DNA from: Oribacterium sinus
GTDB taxonomy: Bacteria > Bacillota > Clostridia > Lachnospirales > Lachnospiraceae
DNA: 64,000 nt
Direction: 5' to 3'
NCBI RefSeq assembly: GCF_014202695.1
Contig: NZ_JACHHH010000009.1
Span: 1 to 64,000, forward strand
The notes beneath the pieces were generated by a model. The model was not told the DNA's origin, did not search any database, and was given only the letters and a program-made list of their open reading frames with translations. This document shows, piece after piece, positions 45,422-55,041 of the stretch. Position numbers and translations under genes: made by a program. How positions within the stretch are numbered: the first letter of the stretch is position 1; the number at the start of each line of letters is the position of its first letter.

Positions 45422-47158
45422 TTAATAGCTGAATTCCTCTGCAAGCCTGCTCTTTTCTACCAGATTCCGATAGACTTTGGAGTGCTCCAGCAGTTCTTCG
45501 TGGGTACCCACTGCATCCACCTCTCCGGAGGACAGCACCAGGATGCGGTCTGCTTTCTCGATGGACTTCATACGGTGGGAAATAAGGATGACAGTTCGGT
45601 TTTTTCCGCGGATTAAGCTGCTGAGGCTTTCCTGAATTTTTCTTTCGTTATCAATATCCAGATTCGCGGCAATTTCATCTAAGAGAAGTATAGGAGCATC
45701 CTTTAGGAAGGCTCTGGCGATAGAAAGCCGCTGTCTTTCTCCGCCGGAGAGCTCTGCGCCATTTTCTCCGATCCTTGTTTGGAAGCCATCGGGAAGCTTC
45801 TCGATAAAGTCCAGGCAGTTAGCAAGACGTGCCGCTTCCCGCACTTCCTCCTCCGTGGCATCCCCTCTTCCCAGACGGATATTTTCCAGAATGGTGGTAT
45901 TAAAGAGGTTTACTTCCTGAAAGACTATGGAGATTTTTTGGAAAATGGAGTCGGTGGCTGTGTTTTGTAAATCTTTTCCACCGATGAAAATCTTTCCGGA
46001 CTTTGCATCATAAAGTCTGGAGAGCAAGCGTAAAATGGTAGTTTTTCCGCAGCCGGAGGGGCCTACTAAAGCGAAAAGTTCTCCTTCCTTTACCGACATG
46101 GAGACGTCTTTTAGAATCGTCCTGTCTTCATTGTAGGAGAAGGACACATCCTGAAAGTCAATGGAGAAGTCGGAAAGGGCTGTACTGAGCCCTTCCTGCT
46201 TCTTTGCCGCCTTGATTTCGGAGATGCGCTGCACCGCCGGTGCGATATAGAAGATCTCCATCAGGCTTTCCTTGGAAATGTCGAAGATTTCCTTTAATTT
46301 CATGGAGGCAATGATAAAGCCTAAGAAGTAGAGGATGGAAATACTGCCGCTTTGATAGAGTGGGAAACCGACGAAAATCACCGTGGCCACACTTAAGAAA
46401 GCAAAAATGGAAGAGCATCCCATGACGATAAAGGAGCCCATTTCCGTCTTTAGGTGGAGCTTTTCTTGCAGGTCCATTTTTTGAAATAAGGCTTCTTTAA
46501 CCTCCCTGTCAGGGAGAAAGCTACTGATTTCCTGATGCAGGTCGATATGTTCCTGGAAAGCTTCCGCATTTTCCCGCAAAAGATGATAGTACTTCTGATT
46601 ATTTTGTAGCACGAGCTTTCTGGATAAGGGCACTAAAAGAAAGCTGAAAATCGTAGGGAGAAGGGTGGCAAGGGACAGCTTCCAGTTTGAGAAGCACATC
46701 AGAATCCCCATAATCGGGAAGAAGAAAAACATGGCTACGATTTTGGGAACAGAATGGCTTAAGGCGTGCTCAATCCTTTCCACGTCAGACATAATGCTTT
46801 CCGACAAATCGCTTAAGTCATGCCGGGAAAAATAGGCAATGGGCAGGTCTGCCAGGGTTTCCGCAATGTTCTTTCTCAGATTCGCCGATTCTTTGTAGGT
46901 CGCGTTATAGAGACAGACATATTCCTTGGAAAGCAGGAGGTAGAGGAAGAACAGGATTATGAAAGCCGGAACAATCAGCTCCCATGGCGTGAAGGCATTC
47001 CTACCCGCATTTTCCAGAAGGAGCTTCGCGATATACAGTAAAAGCATAACGGGGCCCATATTGATACAGTAAGTAAGAAAGCAGTAGAGGCTGGCTTTTT
47101 GCAGGTTTTTTGCGCCCTGCTCCGTAAGGGAGAACTGTTTTTTGAACCAATTCATCAT
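45422..47158 (-). CDS. ABC half-transporter (membrane and ATPase domains), second of pair
   Basis: 578 residues from ATG 47158, which overlaps the stop of the upstream gene and follows GGAGG. An exporter-type membrane domain with six spans (about 1-310) is followed by an ATPase: [29 protein letters not shown] (Glu present), ISHRMKS. With the upstream gene it forms a heterodimeric transporter. Pairs of this kind next to ECF-type ATPases occur in siderophore or metallophore uptake (YbtPQ/IrtAB-like) and in drug export; the substrate here is not known. Confidence 0.9.
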   Translation of the reverse strand: MMNWFKKQFSLTEQGAKNLQKASLYCFLTYCINMGPVMLLLYIAKLLLENAGRNAFTPWELIVPAFIILFFLYLLLSKEYVCLYNATYKESANLRKNIAETLADLPIAYFSRHDLSDLSESIMSDVERIEHALSHSVPKIVAMFFFFPIMGILMCFSNWKLSLATLLPTIFSFLLVPLSRKLVLQNNQKYYHLLRENAEAFQEHIDLHQEISSFLPDREVKEALFQKMDLQEKLHLKTEMGSFIVMGCSSIFAFLSVATVIFVGFPLYQSGSISILYFLGFIIASMKLKEIFDISKESLMEIFYIAPAVQRISEIKAAKKQEGLSTALSDFSIDFQDVSFSYNEDRTILKDVSMSVKEGELFALVGPSGCGKTTILRLLSRLYDAKSGKIFIGGKDLQNTATDSIFQKISIVFQEVNLFNTTILENIRLGRGDATEEEVREAARLANCLDFIEKLPDGFQTRIGENGAELSGGERQRLSIARAFLKDAPILLLDEIAANLDIDNERKIQESLSSLIRGKNRTVILISHRMKSIEKADRILVLSSGEVDAVGTHEELLEHSKVYRNLVEKSRLAEEFSY

Positions 47159-48897
47159 TTGTTTATCCTCCAATCTTCCGTAGTTTGATACAGTTTCCAG
47201 AGCTTTTTATAGCGACTGTCTTTTTGCAGAAGCTCTTTACTGTTTCCCCGTTCCACGATCTTTCCCTCTTCCAAAACAAGGATTTCATGGAGTCCCTGAA
47301 TACTGGAAAGGCGGTGGGCAATCATAATCACGGTTTTCCCCTGAATCAGATTCTTAAAAGCATTTTGCAGGGCATACTCCTGATCCGCATCGATGGAGGC
47401 GCTGGCTTCGTCCAGAATCACGATGGGAGCATCCTTTAAGATGGCTCTGGCAATGGCGATTCTCTGCTTTTCGCCACCGGAAAGGTAAACGCCTTTTGCA
47501 CCGATTAAGGTATTTTCTTTCTCGGGAAAACGCTCCAGAATTTCCCTGCAACCGGCTAAGTCCAAAGCCCGATGGACGTCTTTTGCAGCAGCATCCGGCT
47601 TTCCTAACAGCACATTTTCATAAATCGTCTTATGGAAAAGCTTGCTGTCCTGGAAAACGAAGGAGATGGCCTTACACAGGGCATTCTTGCTGTAGTTTTC
47701 AATGGGGAGATCCCCGATTCGAATCTGTCCTTTATCCACTTTGTAGAAACCGGAAAAAAGCTTTGCAATGGTGGATTTTCCCGAACCGGAGTGCCCCACA
47801 AGGGCATAGCTTTTTCCCTCTTCCAAGCGGAAGGAAAGGCCTTCCAAAACCTTCTTGTCTCCATAGGAGAAATCTACATTTTGGAATTCCATACTGTAAT
47901 TTGGGAACTTTTCTTCCCTGCCGTATTGTAGGCGGTCTTCCTGCATTTCCTTGTAGAGCTTTTCCATTTCCTCGATGGCAAAGTTTGCATTGAAAATGTA
48001 CATGCCGGACCACATGATTTTCATGAAAGCCACCATGATGACGCCGTCCAGAAAGAAAATCATAATCAAATCGATGATGATTTTTTCGGGATGGGGTTCT
48101 TTTACAAGGAGAAAAGACAGGGGAATCGACAGAATCGGAATTAAGCCTAAAAAGATCCATTGGTAGAGAACATAGGGCGTTTTACAGCTTATACTGTATT
48201 CATAGGCGTACTTTGCATAGCTTTCAATGGCCTCTTTCATGGCTTTGAAGCTTTGCAGGCGGTTTCCGAAGAGCTTTACGACCTGAATGCCCCGAACGTA
48301 TTCCACGGTTTCTGCACTGAGATGGTTTAAGGATTCCTGATACAAGCTCATAAATTGGCTGCCGCCCATCATTTTCTGTAGGAAGAAGCCGCTAATAAGA
48401 ACAAGAAGCAGGAGAATTATGCCCACCCGAAGACTCACAAAGAAGCCAAGAGCCAAGCTGAGGAGAGGCACAAGAAAAGCCTGGGCACTGTCCGGAATCA
48501 TATGGGCCACTGCCTGATGGGTTTTCTCTGCATTGCTATCAATGGTTTTTCGAATATAGCCGGAAGAATGCAGGTCATAAAAACGAAATGAAGCGGATGC
48601 CAAGCCCTCAATCCCTTTTTTTCGGAGATTCGTCTCCAGGCGGAAGGCAAAGATGTGGGATAAGACACCGGAGAAGAGATAGCAAAGTCCTGCCAGGGTA
48701 AGAGCAAGTACGATTTTCAGACTCAAGATGTAGCTCTGCCCTTCGTCTCGGAAAAGGATTAGGTTTTCCAGAAAGAAGTAGAGGAGCATATAGGCGTAGA
48801 CCAGAATCACTCCGGAAAGGAGGGAAGTCAGGATAGAAAGGATTCCCGGTACAGTTTTTTCCGGAACGTAGCGAAATACTTTTTTGTAAACGTTCAT
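47155..48897 (-). CDS. ABC half-transporter (membrane and ATPase domains), first of pair
   Basis: 580 residues, starting at 48897 after AGGAGG. Six spans in the first ~320 residues, then the ATPase: GHSGSGKST, LSGGEKQR, IVILDEASASID, IAHRLSS. It overlaps the second half-transporter gene by 4 bases. The order of the two and the truncated ATPase downstream suggest a former larger transport operon. Confidence 0.9.
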   Translation of the reverse strand: MNVYKKVFRYVPEKTVPGILSILTSLLSGVILVYAYMLLYFFLENLILFRDEGQSYILSLKIVLALTLAGLCYLFSGVLSHIFAFRLETNLRKKGIEGLASASFRFYDLHSSGYIRKTIDSNAEKTHQAVAHMIPDSAQAFLVPLLSLALGFFVSLRVGIILLLLVLISGFFLQKMMGGSQFMSLYQESLNHLSAETVEYVRGIQVVKLFGNRLQSFKAMKEAIESYAKYAYEYSISCKTPYVLYQWIFLGLIPILSIPLSFLLVKEPHPEKIIIDLIMIFFLDGVIMVAFMKIMWSGMYIFNANFAIEEMEKLYKEMQEDRLQYGREEKFPNYSMEFQNVDFSYGDKKVLEGLSFRLEEGKSYALVGHSGSGKSTIAKLFSGFYKVDKGQIRIGDLPIENYSKNALCKAISFVFQDSKLFHKTIYENVLLGKPDAAAKDVHRALDLAGCREILERFPEKENTLIGAKGVYLSGGEKQRIAIARAILKDAPIVILDEASASIDADQEYALQNAFKNLIQGKTVIMIAHRLSSIQGLHEILVLEEGKIVERGNSKELLQKDSRYKKLWKLYQTTEDWRINK

Positions 48898-48917
48898 GGG
48901 TGCCTCCTAAGTATTGT

Positions 48918-48996
48918 TAGTGTTCACTATATAAAATGACAAAATAATAGATATGTAGTCATTAGATATTATATAACGGTTAGTTCAAGCTAACAA
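48918..48996 (-). promoter_or_regulatory. promoter with palindromic operators for the ABC pair
   Basis: On the minus strand TTGTTA (48996-48991), 17 bases and TATAAT (48973-48968) form a promoter. GTTAG-6-CTAAC (48979-48994) overlaps the -35 box and spacer, and TAGTGTTCACTA (48918-48929) lies in the leader. Both look like repressor sites of a TetR- or similar type; no regulator gene is adjacent. Confidence 0.55.
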
Positions 48997-49055
48997 TATG
49001 GGGATGATTTTTGTATACTGCTTTTTTATAAACAGTTTTTATAGAAGAATGAGAG

Positions 49056-49132
49056 ATTTTTATGGAAAGACATTTTATAGAAAGAAATTTTATAGAAAGA
49101 AATTTTATAGAAAGACATTTTTATGGAGAAAG
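49056..49132. repeat. 15-bp tandem repeat
   Basis: About five units of ATTTTATAGAAAGAA, three of them nearly exact at 49072-49116. They lie in the 373-base gap between the ABC promoter and the phosphoglucomutase gene, where I see no gene. Confidence 0.8.
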
Positions 49133-49270
49133 TTTTTAGGACACTATCATTTTTATATCTTTGGGATATATCATTTGCTCCATCATTTCTATACGATATT
49201 CTTGCCTCTTCTCTGTCTTCCATGGTAAAGTAGAGCGGAAAAAAGGCAGGATGCAGAAAGGACGAAGAAG

Positions 49271-50959
49271 ATGCAGGATTATCAAAAAGAGTATCAGCGC
49301 TGGATGGCAGCGGAGTTAGAGGACTTTGATTTAAAGAGAGAACTGCAATGCATGGCAGGGCAGGAGGAAGAAATCAAAGAGCATTTTGCAAGAGCTTTGG
49401 AGTTCGGTACCGCGGGAATCCGAGGAACCCTGGGTGCAGGAACCAACAGAATGAATCTTTTTGTGGTGCGTCAGGCTACAGAAGGATTGGCCAGATATAT
49501 CTTAGAGGAGAAGCTGGAAAAGCTGGTAGCTATCAGCTACGACTCCCGTTTGAAAGGGTGGACCTTTGCCAAGGAAGCGGCGAAGGTTTTAGCGGCAAAT
49601 GGCATTACCGTTCGGATGTATGATGCCCTGATGCCGGTGCCGGCCCTGTCCTTTGCCACCAGATACTATCATTGCAGTGCGGGTATTATGCTGACTGCCT
49701 CCCATAACCCGGCGGAGTACAATGGCTATAAGGCCTACGGCAGTGACGGATGCCAGATGACTGACGAAGCAGCAGGAAAGGTTTATAAAAAGATTCAGGA
49801 AACCGATGTACTTACCGGCTATAAGACCATGGAATTTGCCAAGGCTGTAGAAGAGGGGCTGATTCGTTTCGTCGGAGAGGATTGTAAGGAAGCATTTTAT
49901 AAGTCTGTCCTTTCCCAGCAGGTGCATCCCGGACTTTGCAAGGATGCAGGTCTTACTTTGGTTTATTCACCCTTAAACGGAACCGGATTAGAGCCGGTAA
50001 CCCGCATTTTCAAGGAAATGGGTATCGAGGACGTGAGTATTGTGCCGGAGCAGGAGTATCCTAATGGCTATTTCACCACCTGCCCCTATCCAAATCCGGA
50101 GATTTTTGCAGCATTGGAGAAGGGACTTGCTCTGGCAAAGGAGAAAAATGCAGACCTGATGCTGGCGACAGACCCGGATGCAGACCGCGTGGGCATCGCC
50201 ATGCGTTGTCAGGACGGAAGCTATGAGCTGGTGTCCGGAAATGAGATGGGGGTTTTGCTTTTAGATTATATTGCGAAAGGCCGTAAGGACGAGGGCACCC
50301 TGCCGGAAAGACCGGTGGCGGTAAAGTCCATTGTCAGTACCCCCCTTGCGGATAAGGTGGCAGAGTATTATGGCATCGAGCTTCGCCATACCTTGACCGG
50401 ATTTAAGTGGATTGGAGAGCAGATTAAGCTTTTGGAGGAAAAGGGAGAGGAAAATCGCTTCATTTTCGGCTTCGAAGAAAGCTATGGTTACCTGTCCGGT
50501 ACCGCGGTGCGGGATAAGGACGCGGTGGTGGCCTCCATGCTGATTTGTGAGATGGCGGCATATTACCGGAAAAACGGCTCCTCCATTAAGGAGCGTTTGG
50601 AGCAGATTTATGCGCAACATGGATACTACTTGAACTCTGTGGACAGCTTCTCCTTCCCGGGACTTTCCGGCATGGATAAGATGCAGGGCATTATGGATTC
50701 CTTAAGAAAGGACAGCCCTAAAGATTTTGCCGGTAGCAAGGTAAAGGAATGTGTGGATTATCTGGATACAGAGAAGACAGGGCTTCCTAAGGCAAATGTT
50801 TTGATTTACCATTTGGAGGACGGCTCCAGTATTATTGTGCGCCCCTCCGGAACAGAGCCGAAGATTAAGGCTTACTACACCACCTTAGGAAAGAATAAGG
50901 AAGAGGCTCAGGCGGTAAAAGAGAAGTATGCAAAGGCGGTAGCACCGATTTTTGCTTAA
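49271..50959 (+). CDS. phosphoglucomutase / phosphomannomutase
   Basis: 562-residue enzyme of the alpha-D-phosphohexomutase superfamily that interconverts hexose 1- and 6-phosphates. The phosphoserine loop is TASHNPAEYNGYK, the metal loop DPDADRVG, the sugar-binding loop GFEESYGYL, and the phosphate-binding loop RPSGTEPKIK. Length fits the PgcA-like phosphoglucomutases of Firmicutes. It supplies glucose 1-phosphate for surface polymers or glycogen. It stands alone. Confidence 0.94.
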   Translation: MQDYQKEYQRWMAAELEDFDLKRELQCMAGQEEEIKEHFARALEFGTAGIRGTLGAGTNRMNLFVVRQATEGLARYILEEKLEKLVAISYDSRLKGWTFAKEAAKVLAANGITVRMYDALMPVPALSFATRYYHCSAGIMLTASHNPAEYNGYKAYGSDGCQMTDEAAGKVYKKIQETDVLTGYKTMEFAKAVEEGLIRFVGEDCKEAFYKSVLSQQVHPGLCKDAGLTLVYSPLNGTGLEPVTRIFKEMGIEDVSIVPEQEYPNGYFTTCPYPNPEIFAALEKGLALAKEKNADLMLATDPDADRVGIAMRCQDGSYELVSGNEMGVLLLDYIAKGRKDEGTLPERPVAVKSIVSTPLADKVAEYYGIELRHTLTGFKWIGEQIKLLEEKGEENRFIFGFEESYGYLSGTAVRDKDAVVASMLICEMAAYYRKNGSSIKERLEQIYAQHGYYLNSVDSFSFPGLSGMDKMQGIMDSLRKDSPKDFAGSKVKECVDYLDTEKTGLPKANVLIYHLEDGSSIIVRPSGTEPKIKAYYTTLGKNKEEAQAVKEKYAKAVAPIFA

Positions 50960-51058
50960 AGGCTAGAGCGGTATTCGGAATAGCAGAGAGAGCGGAGTAG
51001 TAGCACTGTAAATAGCAGTAACAAAAGCACTTATGTTCGCAGTACAAGAAAGGACAGT

Positions 51059-52264
51059 ATGGCAGGGGAGAGAGTTGAGGAATTGGACCGATACAAGGGC
51101 TTTTTAATCTTCCTTGTGGTGCTTGGACATTTTCTCCTGCCTGTAAAGGATAGTGGCATGGCATTATTTTTCCGGAGCTTTTACGGGATATACAGCTTTC
51201 ATATGCCTGCCTTTATCTTCCTGTCCGGATATTTTTTTCAACAAAGCTTTGTAAAGAGGGGAAGAAAGGCTTCCTCTCTTTTTTCGAATCTACTGTATTA
51301 TTTTATCTGCTATTTTTTCTTAAAAACCTTGCTCTATCCCTTTGATGTATTTTGCTACGGGGGGCAGGGAAGCTTCCCGGATTATCTCCATGAATCCTCT
51401 ACCCCTTGGTATCTTTTGGGGCTTTTCTTTTGGCAGTTAGCCTGTCTGCCCCTTTGCTTTTTCAAGAGAAACAAGATCCATATCGGGAAGGGAGTAAATC
51501 CGGAGGACAGGACAGAAAAATACTATCTTCTCCTTCTGATTCTTCTTTCCTTGTTTGCAGGATATTTGGATCAAAATAGGAGATTTGTGGATTTCTTGGC
51601 CTTGGATCGGGTCTTTGGTTTCGCTCCCTTTTTCTATTTCGGGATGCTCCTTTCCCAATCCTCATTTTCCTGGAAGAAAAGAAGAGACGGCCTTGCTCTC
51701 TTTGGGGGAGTTTCCCTGCTTCTTTTCCTCCTGTTTTTCCCCGGTTTAAAAAACTATACCCGAATTTTCTATGGAGTATGGTACAGAAGGGTCAGCAAAG
51801 AGGAGATTATTCCCTTTTTTCAAAGCTTTCCCATCCTGCTTCGCATTTTCTATATTCCTTTTGCTTTGGGAATTTCCTATTTTTTCTATTGGATCCTCTC
51901 TTTTTTGGGAAAGTATCCTTTACACAAGAAAATCTTAGGAAGGAAGTGGAGCCTTACCGCTGCTGTGGGCCGGAAGCTTGGTTTTACCGGAGCTTGGGAA
52001 GACCAATTTAGACTTTCTGAAGTTTTGGAAAATTTGAAGAGGAAGCTTTCTCTTTGGGGAAAATATTCTTTGGTGATTTATCTTTTTCATCGCCCTTTCC
52101 GGGATTTATTTTTGAAAATGGGAGGCTACAGCTATTTCCTTCAGGGAGAAAGAGCTGTGTTTGTCCAGCTTCTTTTCTTTCTGTTTTTGCTGGGATTTTC
52201 CGTGGCAGTTTGTGTTCTTTTGGGAAGAAAATCCCTTTATCGCTTTTGCAAGAAAAGATGGTAA
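51059..52264 (+). CDS. membrane acyltransferase (acyltransferase 3 family)
   Basis: 401-residue membrane protein with about ten spans. The start ELDRYKGFLIFLVVLGHF carries the His of the family motif and HMPAFIFLSGYFF follows. Such enzymes add acetyl groups to sugars of surface polysaccharides or glycolipids. AGAAAGGA precedes ATG 51059. The C-terminal half has a long loop, and the start of the gap before it (50960-51058) shows nothing else. Confidence 0.85.
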   Translation: MAGERVEELDRYKGFLIFLVVLGHFLLPVKDSGMALFFRSFYGIYSFHMPAFIFLSGYFFQQSFVKRGRKASSLFSNLLYYFICYFFLKTLLYPFDVFCYGGQGSFPDYLHESSTPWYLLGLFFWQLACLPLCFFKRNKIHIGKGVNPEDRTEKYYLLLLILLSLFAGYLDQNRRFVDFLALDRVFGFAPFFYFGMLLSQSSFSWKKRRDGLALFGGVSLLLFLLFFPGLKNYTRIFYGVWYRRVSKEEIIPFFQSFPILLRIFYIPFALGISYFFYWILSFLGKYPLHKKILGRKWSLTAAVGRKLGFTGAWEDQFRLSEVLENLKRKLSLWGKYSLVIYLFHRPFRDLFLKMGGYSYFLQGERAVFVQLLFFLFLLGFSVAVCVLLGRKSLYRFCKKRW

Positions 52265-52421
52265 ATCTAAGATGTAGGATTAAATTCCGGCTTTCTAAGA
52301 GATTTCTATGCTCAAAGCTTGGATTATATAGCTTATGCCATAAATACCGAAACCTACACTTTTGCATAGAGCGCTTAGGAGCTGTATTTCAGAACATATA
52401 TTTTGGAAAACGCCAAAAAAC

Positions 52422-52450
52422 TCGACAATAATGAAAAACTGCGATAAAAT
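52422..52450 (+). promoter_or_regulatory. promoter of the CmpB-type gene
   Basis: TCGACA (52422-52427), a 17-base spacer and TAAAAT (52445-52450) lie 35 bases before the start of the next gene. Confidence 0.65.
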
Positions 52451-52484
52451 AGCTAAAAATGATTTTTAAAGCAAGGGAGTTTTT

Positions 52485-53558
52485 ATGAGAGGATACACAA
52501 TTTTACAGTGGCTGACCTTCTTTATGCTGTATTGCATCCTGGGTTGGTGCTTCGAGTCTTCTTACTGCTCTCTGAAATCCGGTCATTTACAGAATAGAGG
52601 ATTTTGCCATGGACCCTGGATTCCCTTGTATGGTGTGGGATCCTGCCTTTTGGTCTTCTTCGCTCATGGACATGAGGGGCATCTCCTCTATCTTTTTTTG
52701 CTTGGATTTTTCGGCGGAACGGCATTGGAACTTATCACCGGTCTTCTGATGAATCATATCTTTCATATGCGCTGGTGGGATTATTCTCAGAATCCTTTGA
52801 ACTTTCGTGGTTACATCTGCTTTTTTGCTTCTATAGGATGGGGATTGATGGCGATTTTTTTAATGCAGGTGGTGCATAAATTTGTCTCCTCCATTCCGGC
52901 AGATTGGAGCTATCTTACCTTTGTGATCATTGACACCATGCTCTATACCCTTTTTGTGGAAGATGTGGTATTCTCCGTCATCGCGGCTCTGGAGCTTCGG
53001 GAGCGTCTGGGAAGACTGGCGAGAAATTCCGAAGAGATTCAGAACCTGCGGCGTTCCATCGGAGAGCTTTACGACCGCATCGGTGAAGCCAAGCAGGAGT
53101 GGGAGCAGGGAGCGGAAGAGCTCAGAAACGTACAGCAAAAGGAAGGCAATGTGGCTGCCGTGAAATATGTGATGGAGTCCGGCGTTTCTCTGGCGAAAAA
53201 TACGGTCAGCCAGGCGGCCAGCAATACCATCAGTACAGCAAGCCTTGCGGCGGATACCGCAAAGGGCGCTGTGGGACAGGCAGCCAGCAGTGTAAAGGAG
53301 TCCGCCGGGAATCTGAAAGAATCTGCCGGTGCTCTTCTTAAAGGTCTCTTAAAGGATAAGGAAAGAATGGAGGAGGAGCTTGCGGTTTTGGAAGACGGAG
53401 GAAATGCAGAAAGCGGAAAGATGCATTGGTGGACCAAAACCATGCTTAGAAACAACCCGGATGCAGTTTCTGAAGAAGAAAGCTTTAAGGCCTTAAAGGA
53501 AGCGGCATTGAAAAGGCAAAAGAAGGAAAGGCAGACTGGAACAAAGTCAAAGAAATAA
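52485..53558 (+). CDS. CmpB-type ABC-transporter-like membrane protein
   Basis: 357 residues. The first ~170 carry about five spans and match the putative ABC transporter type IV/CmpB family (LGWCFESSYCSLKSGHLQNRGF, HGPWIPLYG, MRWWDYSQNPLNFRGYIC). The rest is cytoplasmic and helical, with an Ala/Ser-rich amphipathic region (about 225-290) and a basic tail. Function of the family is not established. Its stop codon overlaps a tandem repeat. Confidence 0.85.
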   Translation: MRGYTILQWLTFFMLYCILGWCFESSYCSLKSGHLQNRGFCHGPWIPLYGVGSCLLVFFAHGHEGHLLYLFLLGFFGGTALELITGLLMNHIFHMRWWDYSQNPLNFRGYICFFASIGWGLMAIFLMQVVHKFVSSIPADWSYLTFVIIDTMLYTLFVEDVVFSVIAALELRERLGRLARNSEEIQNLRRSIGELYDRIGEAKQEWEQGAEELRNVQQKEGNVAAVKYVMESGVSLAKNTVSQAASNTISTASLAADTAKGAVGQAASSVKESAGNLKESAGALLKGLLKDKERMEEELAVLEDGGNAESGKMHWWTKTMLRNNPDAVSEEESFKALKEAALKRQKKERQTGTKSKK

Positions 53559-53647
53559 ATAGAAACAGTAAATAGAAGCAGTAAATAGAAACAGTAAATA
53601 GAAGCAGTAAATAGAAGCAATAAATAGAAACAGTAAATAGAAGCAAT
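53557..53647. repeat. 13-bp minisatellite, seven units, overlapping a stop codon
   Basis: Seven head-to-tail copies of AAATAGAARCAGT (alternating A and G at one site; two units end AAT). The first unit starts at the second base of the TAA stop of the preceding gene. The purine-rich spacer continues to 53793 with AAGCAA words and no gene. Confidence 0.9.
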
Positions 53648-53793
53648 AAATTAAGAATTAGCGTTAAAATAAGCAAGTAAAAGCAAGCAAAAGCGAACAA
53701 GCTACAAAATAGTAAGCAATAAGGCAAAAGAAGTATTGCAAAGCAAATCAAGAAACGCAGTAAAGAAAAAGAGCATACTCTTTGGGAGGTATT

Positions 53794-55041
53794 ATGGCAC
53801 TGGCAAAGACAATGGAACCCCTTTTACAAGGAAATTCCGCGATTCGAAAGATGTTTGAACTGGGACAGGAAATGGCCGAGAAGTACGGCAAAGAAAATGT
53901 CTATGATTTCAGTCTGGGAAATCCTGTGGCTCCTGTGCCCTATGAGGTAAAAAATGCCATTATCAGCCTTTTGGAAAACCAGGATCCCCATGAGATTCAC
54001 GGCTATATGAAAAATGCCGGCTATGATGAGGTGCGGGAACAGATTGCAAGGCATCTGACAAGACGTTTTGAACTGCCCTATGAGAAGGAGCAGATTCTCC
54101 TCTGTGCCGGAGCGGCAGGAGGCTTAAATATTTTGATGCGCTGTCTTTTGGACGAAGAGGATGAGGTGCTTTGCTTTGCCCCCTATTTTACGGAGTACAA
54201 TGCCTATGTTTCCCACTACAAGGGAAAGCTTACCGTAGTTCCGGTGAAGGAAGATAATTTTTCTCTGGATATCGGCATGGCAGACCGTCTGATCCGCAGA
54301 AAAACCAAGGCGGTGATTTTAAATAACCCCAACAATCCCAGTGGTGTGGTGTATAAGGAAGAAGAGCTAAAGGCCTTGGCGGAGATGCTGAGAGAGGCGG
54401 AGGAAAGGGTGGGGCATCCCATTTATTTGATTTGCGATGAGCCCTATCGAGAGCTGGTTTATGACGATAGAACCGTTCCCTTTATGCCCGGCCTTTATCA
54501 CAACAGCATTTATCTTTATTCCTTCTCCAAAACCCTTTCCATCCCGGGAGAGAGAATCGGCTATCTGGCTATCGGGGCAGATGTGGAGGACGGAGAAAAG
54601 CTGATGCGGGCTGCTACGATTGCCGGAAGAACCCTGGGCTTTGTCAATGCCCCTTCCCTTTTCCAAAAGGTTATTTCCGAATGTTTGGAAGTGAAGGTGG
54701 ATGTGGGATTTTATGACAGAAATCGTCGGCTTCTTTATACGGAGCTTACGGAAATGGGATTTTCCTGTTTGCCGCCGGAGGGAGCCTTTTATCTTTTGAT
54801 GAAGTCCCCCTTGGAGGACACAGAGGCATTCCAGAAGATGGCGGAGGAAGAGCATATCATTATGGTGCCCACTGACGGCTTCGGCTTACCCGGCTATTTC
54901 CGCCTGTCCTACTGCATTCCCTATGAAAGCATTGAAAGCTCCCTGCCTGCTTTTCGGACTTTGTGGGAGAAGGTGAAGCATCGTAAGGAGACGGATGCAG
55001 AGCAGAAAGATAGCGATGTAAAAAATCAAAAAATTTTATAA
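53794..55041 (+). CDS. pyridoxal-phosphate aminotransferase (class I/II, aspartate-aminotransferase-like)
   Basis: 415 residues from ATG 53794, after GGGAGG; the longer frame starts upstream of that site. Marks of fold-type I aminotransferases: FSLGNP, NNPNNPSG, ICDEPYREL (Asp and Tyr contacts to PLP), the Schiff-base lysine in YSFSKTLSIPGERIGY, and FRLSYC near the end (Arg for the substrate carboxylate). The amino donor is not certain. The last ~13 residues and the stop lie inside palindrome copy C, so the tail (VKNQKIL) is encoded by the repeat. Confidence 0.9.
   Translation: MALAKTMEPLLQGNSAIRKMFELGQEMAEKYGKENVYDFSLGNPVAPVPYEVKNAIISLLENQDPHEIHGYMKNAGYDEVREQIARHLTRRFELPYEKEQILLCAGAAGGLNILMRCLLDEEDEVLCFAPYFTEYNAYVSHYKGKLTVVPVKEDNFSLDIGMADRLIRRKTKAVILNNPNNPSGVVYKEEELKALAEMLREAEERVGHPIYLICDEPYRELVYDDRTVPFMPGLYHNSIYLYSFSKTLSIPGERIGYLAIGADVEDGEKLMRAATIAGRTLGFVNAPSLFQKVISECLEVKVDVGFYDRNRRLLYTELTEMGFSCLPPEGAFYLLMKSPLEDTEAFQKMAEEEHIIMVPTDGFGLPGYFRLSYCIPYESIESSLPAFRTLWEKVKHRKETDAEQKDSDVKNQKIL

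Noticed and set aside
48998-49228. 76-codon ORF upstream of phosphoglucomutase
   Set aside because: It is made largely by the 15-bp tandem repeat (repeated FYRKK), has no ribosome binding site and no protein-like composition.
53557-53647. CRISPR array
   Set aside because: Units are contiguous 13-mers without spacers; this is a minisatellite. The same holds for 11663-11707 and 49056-49132.
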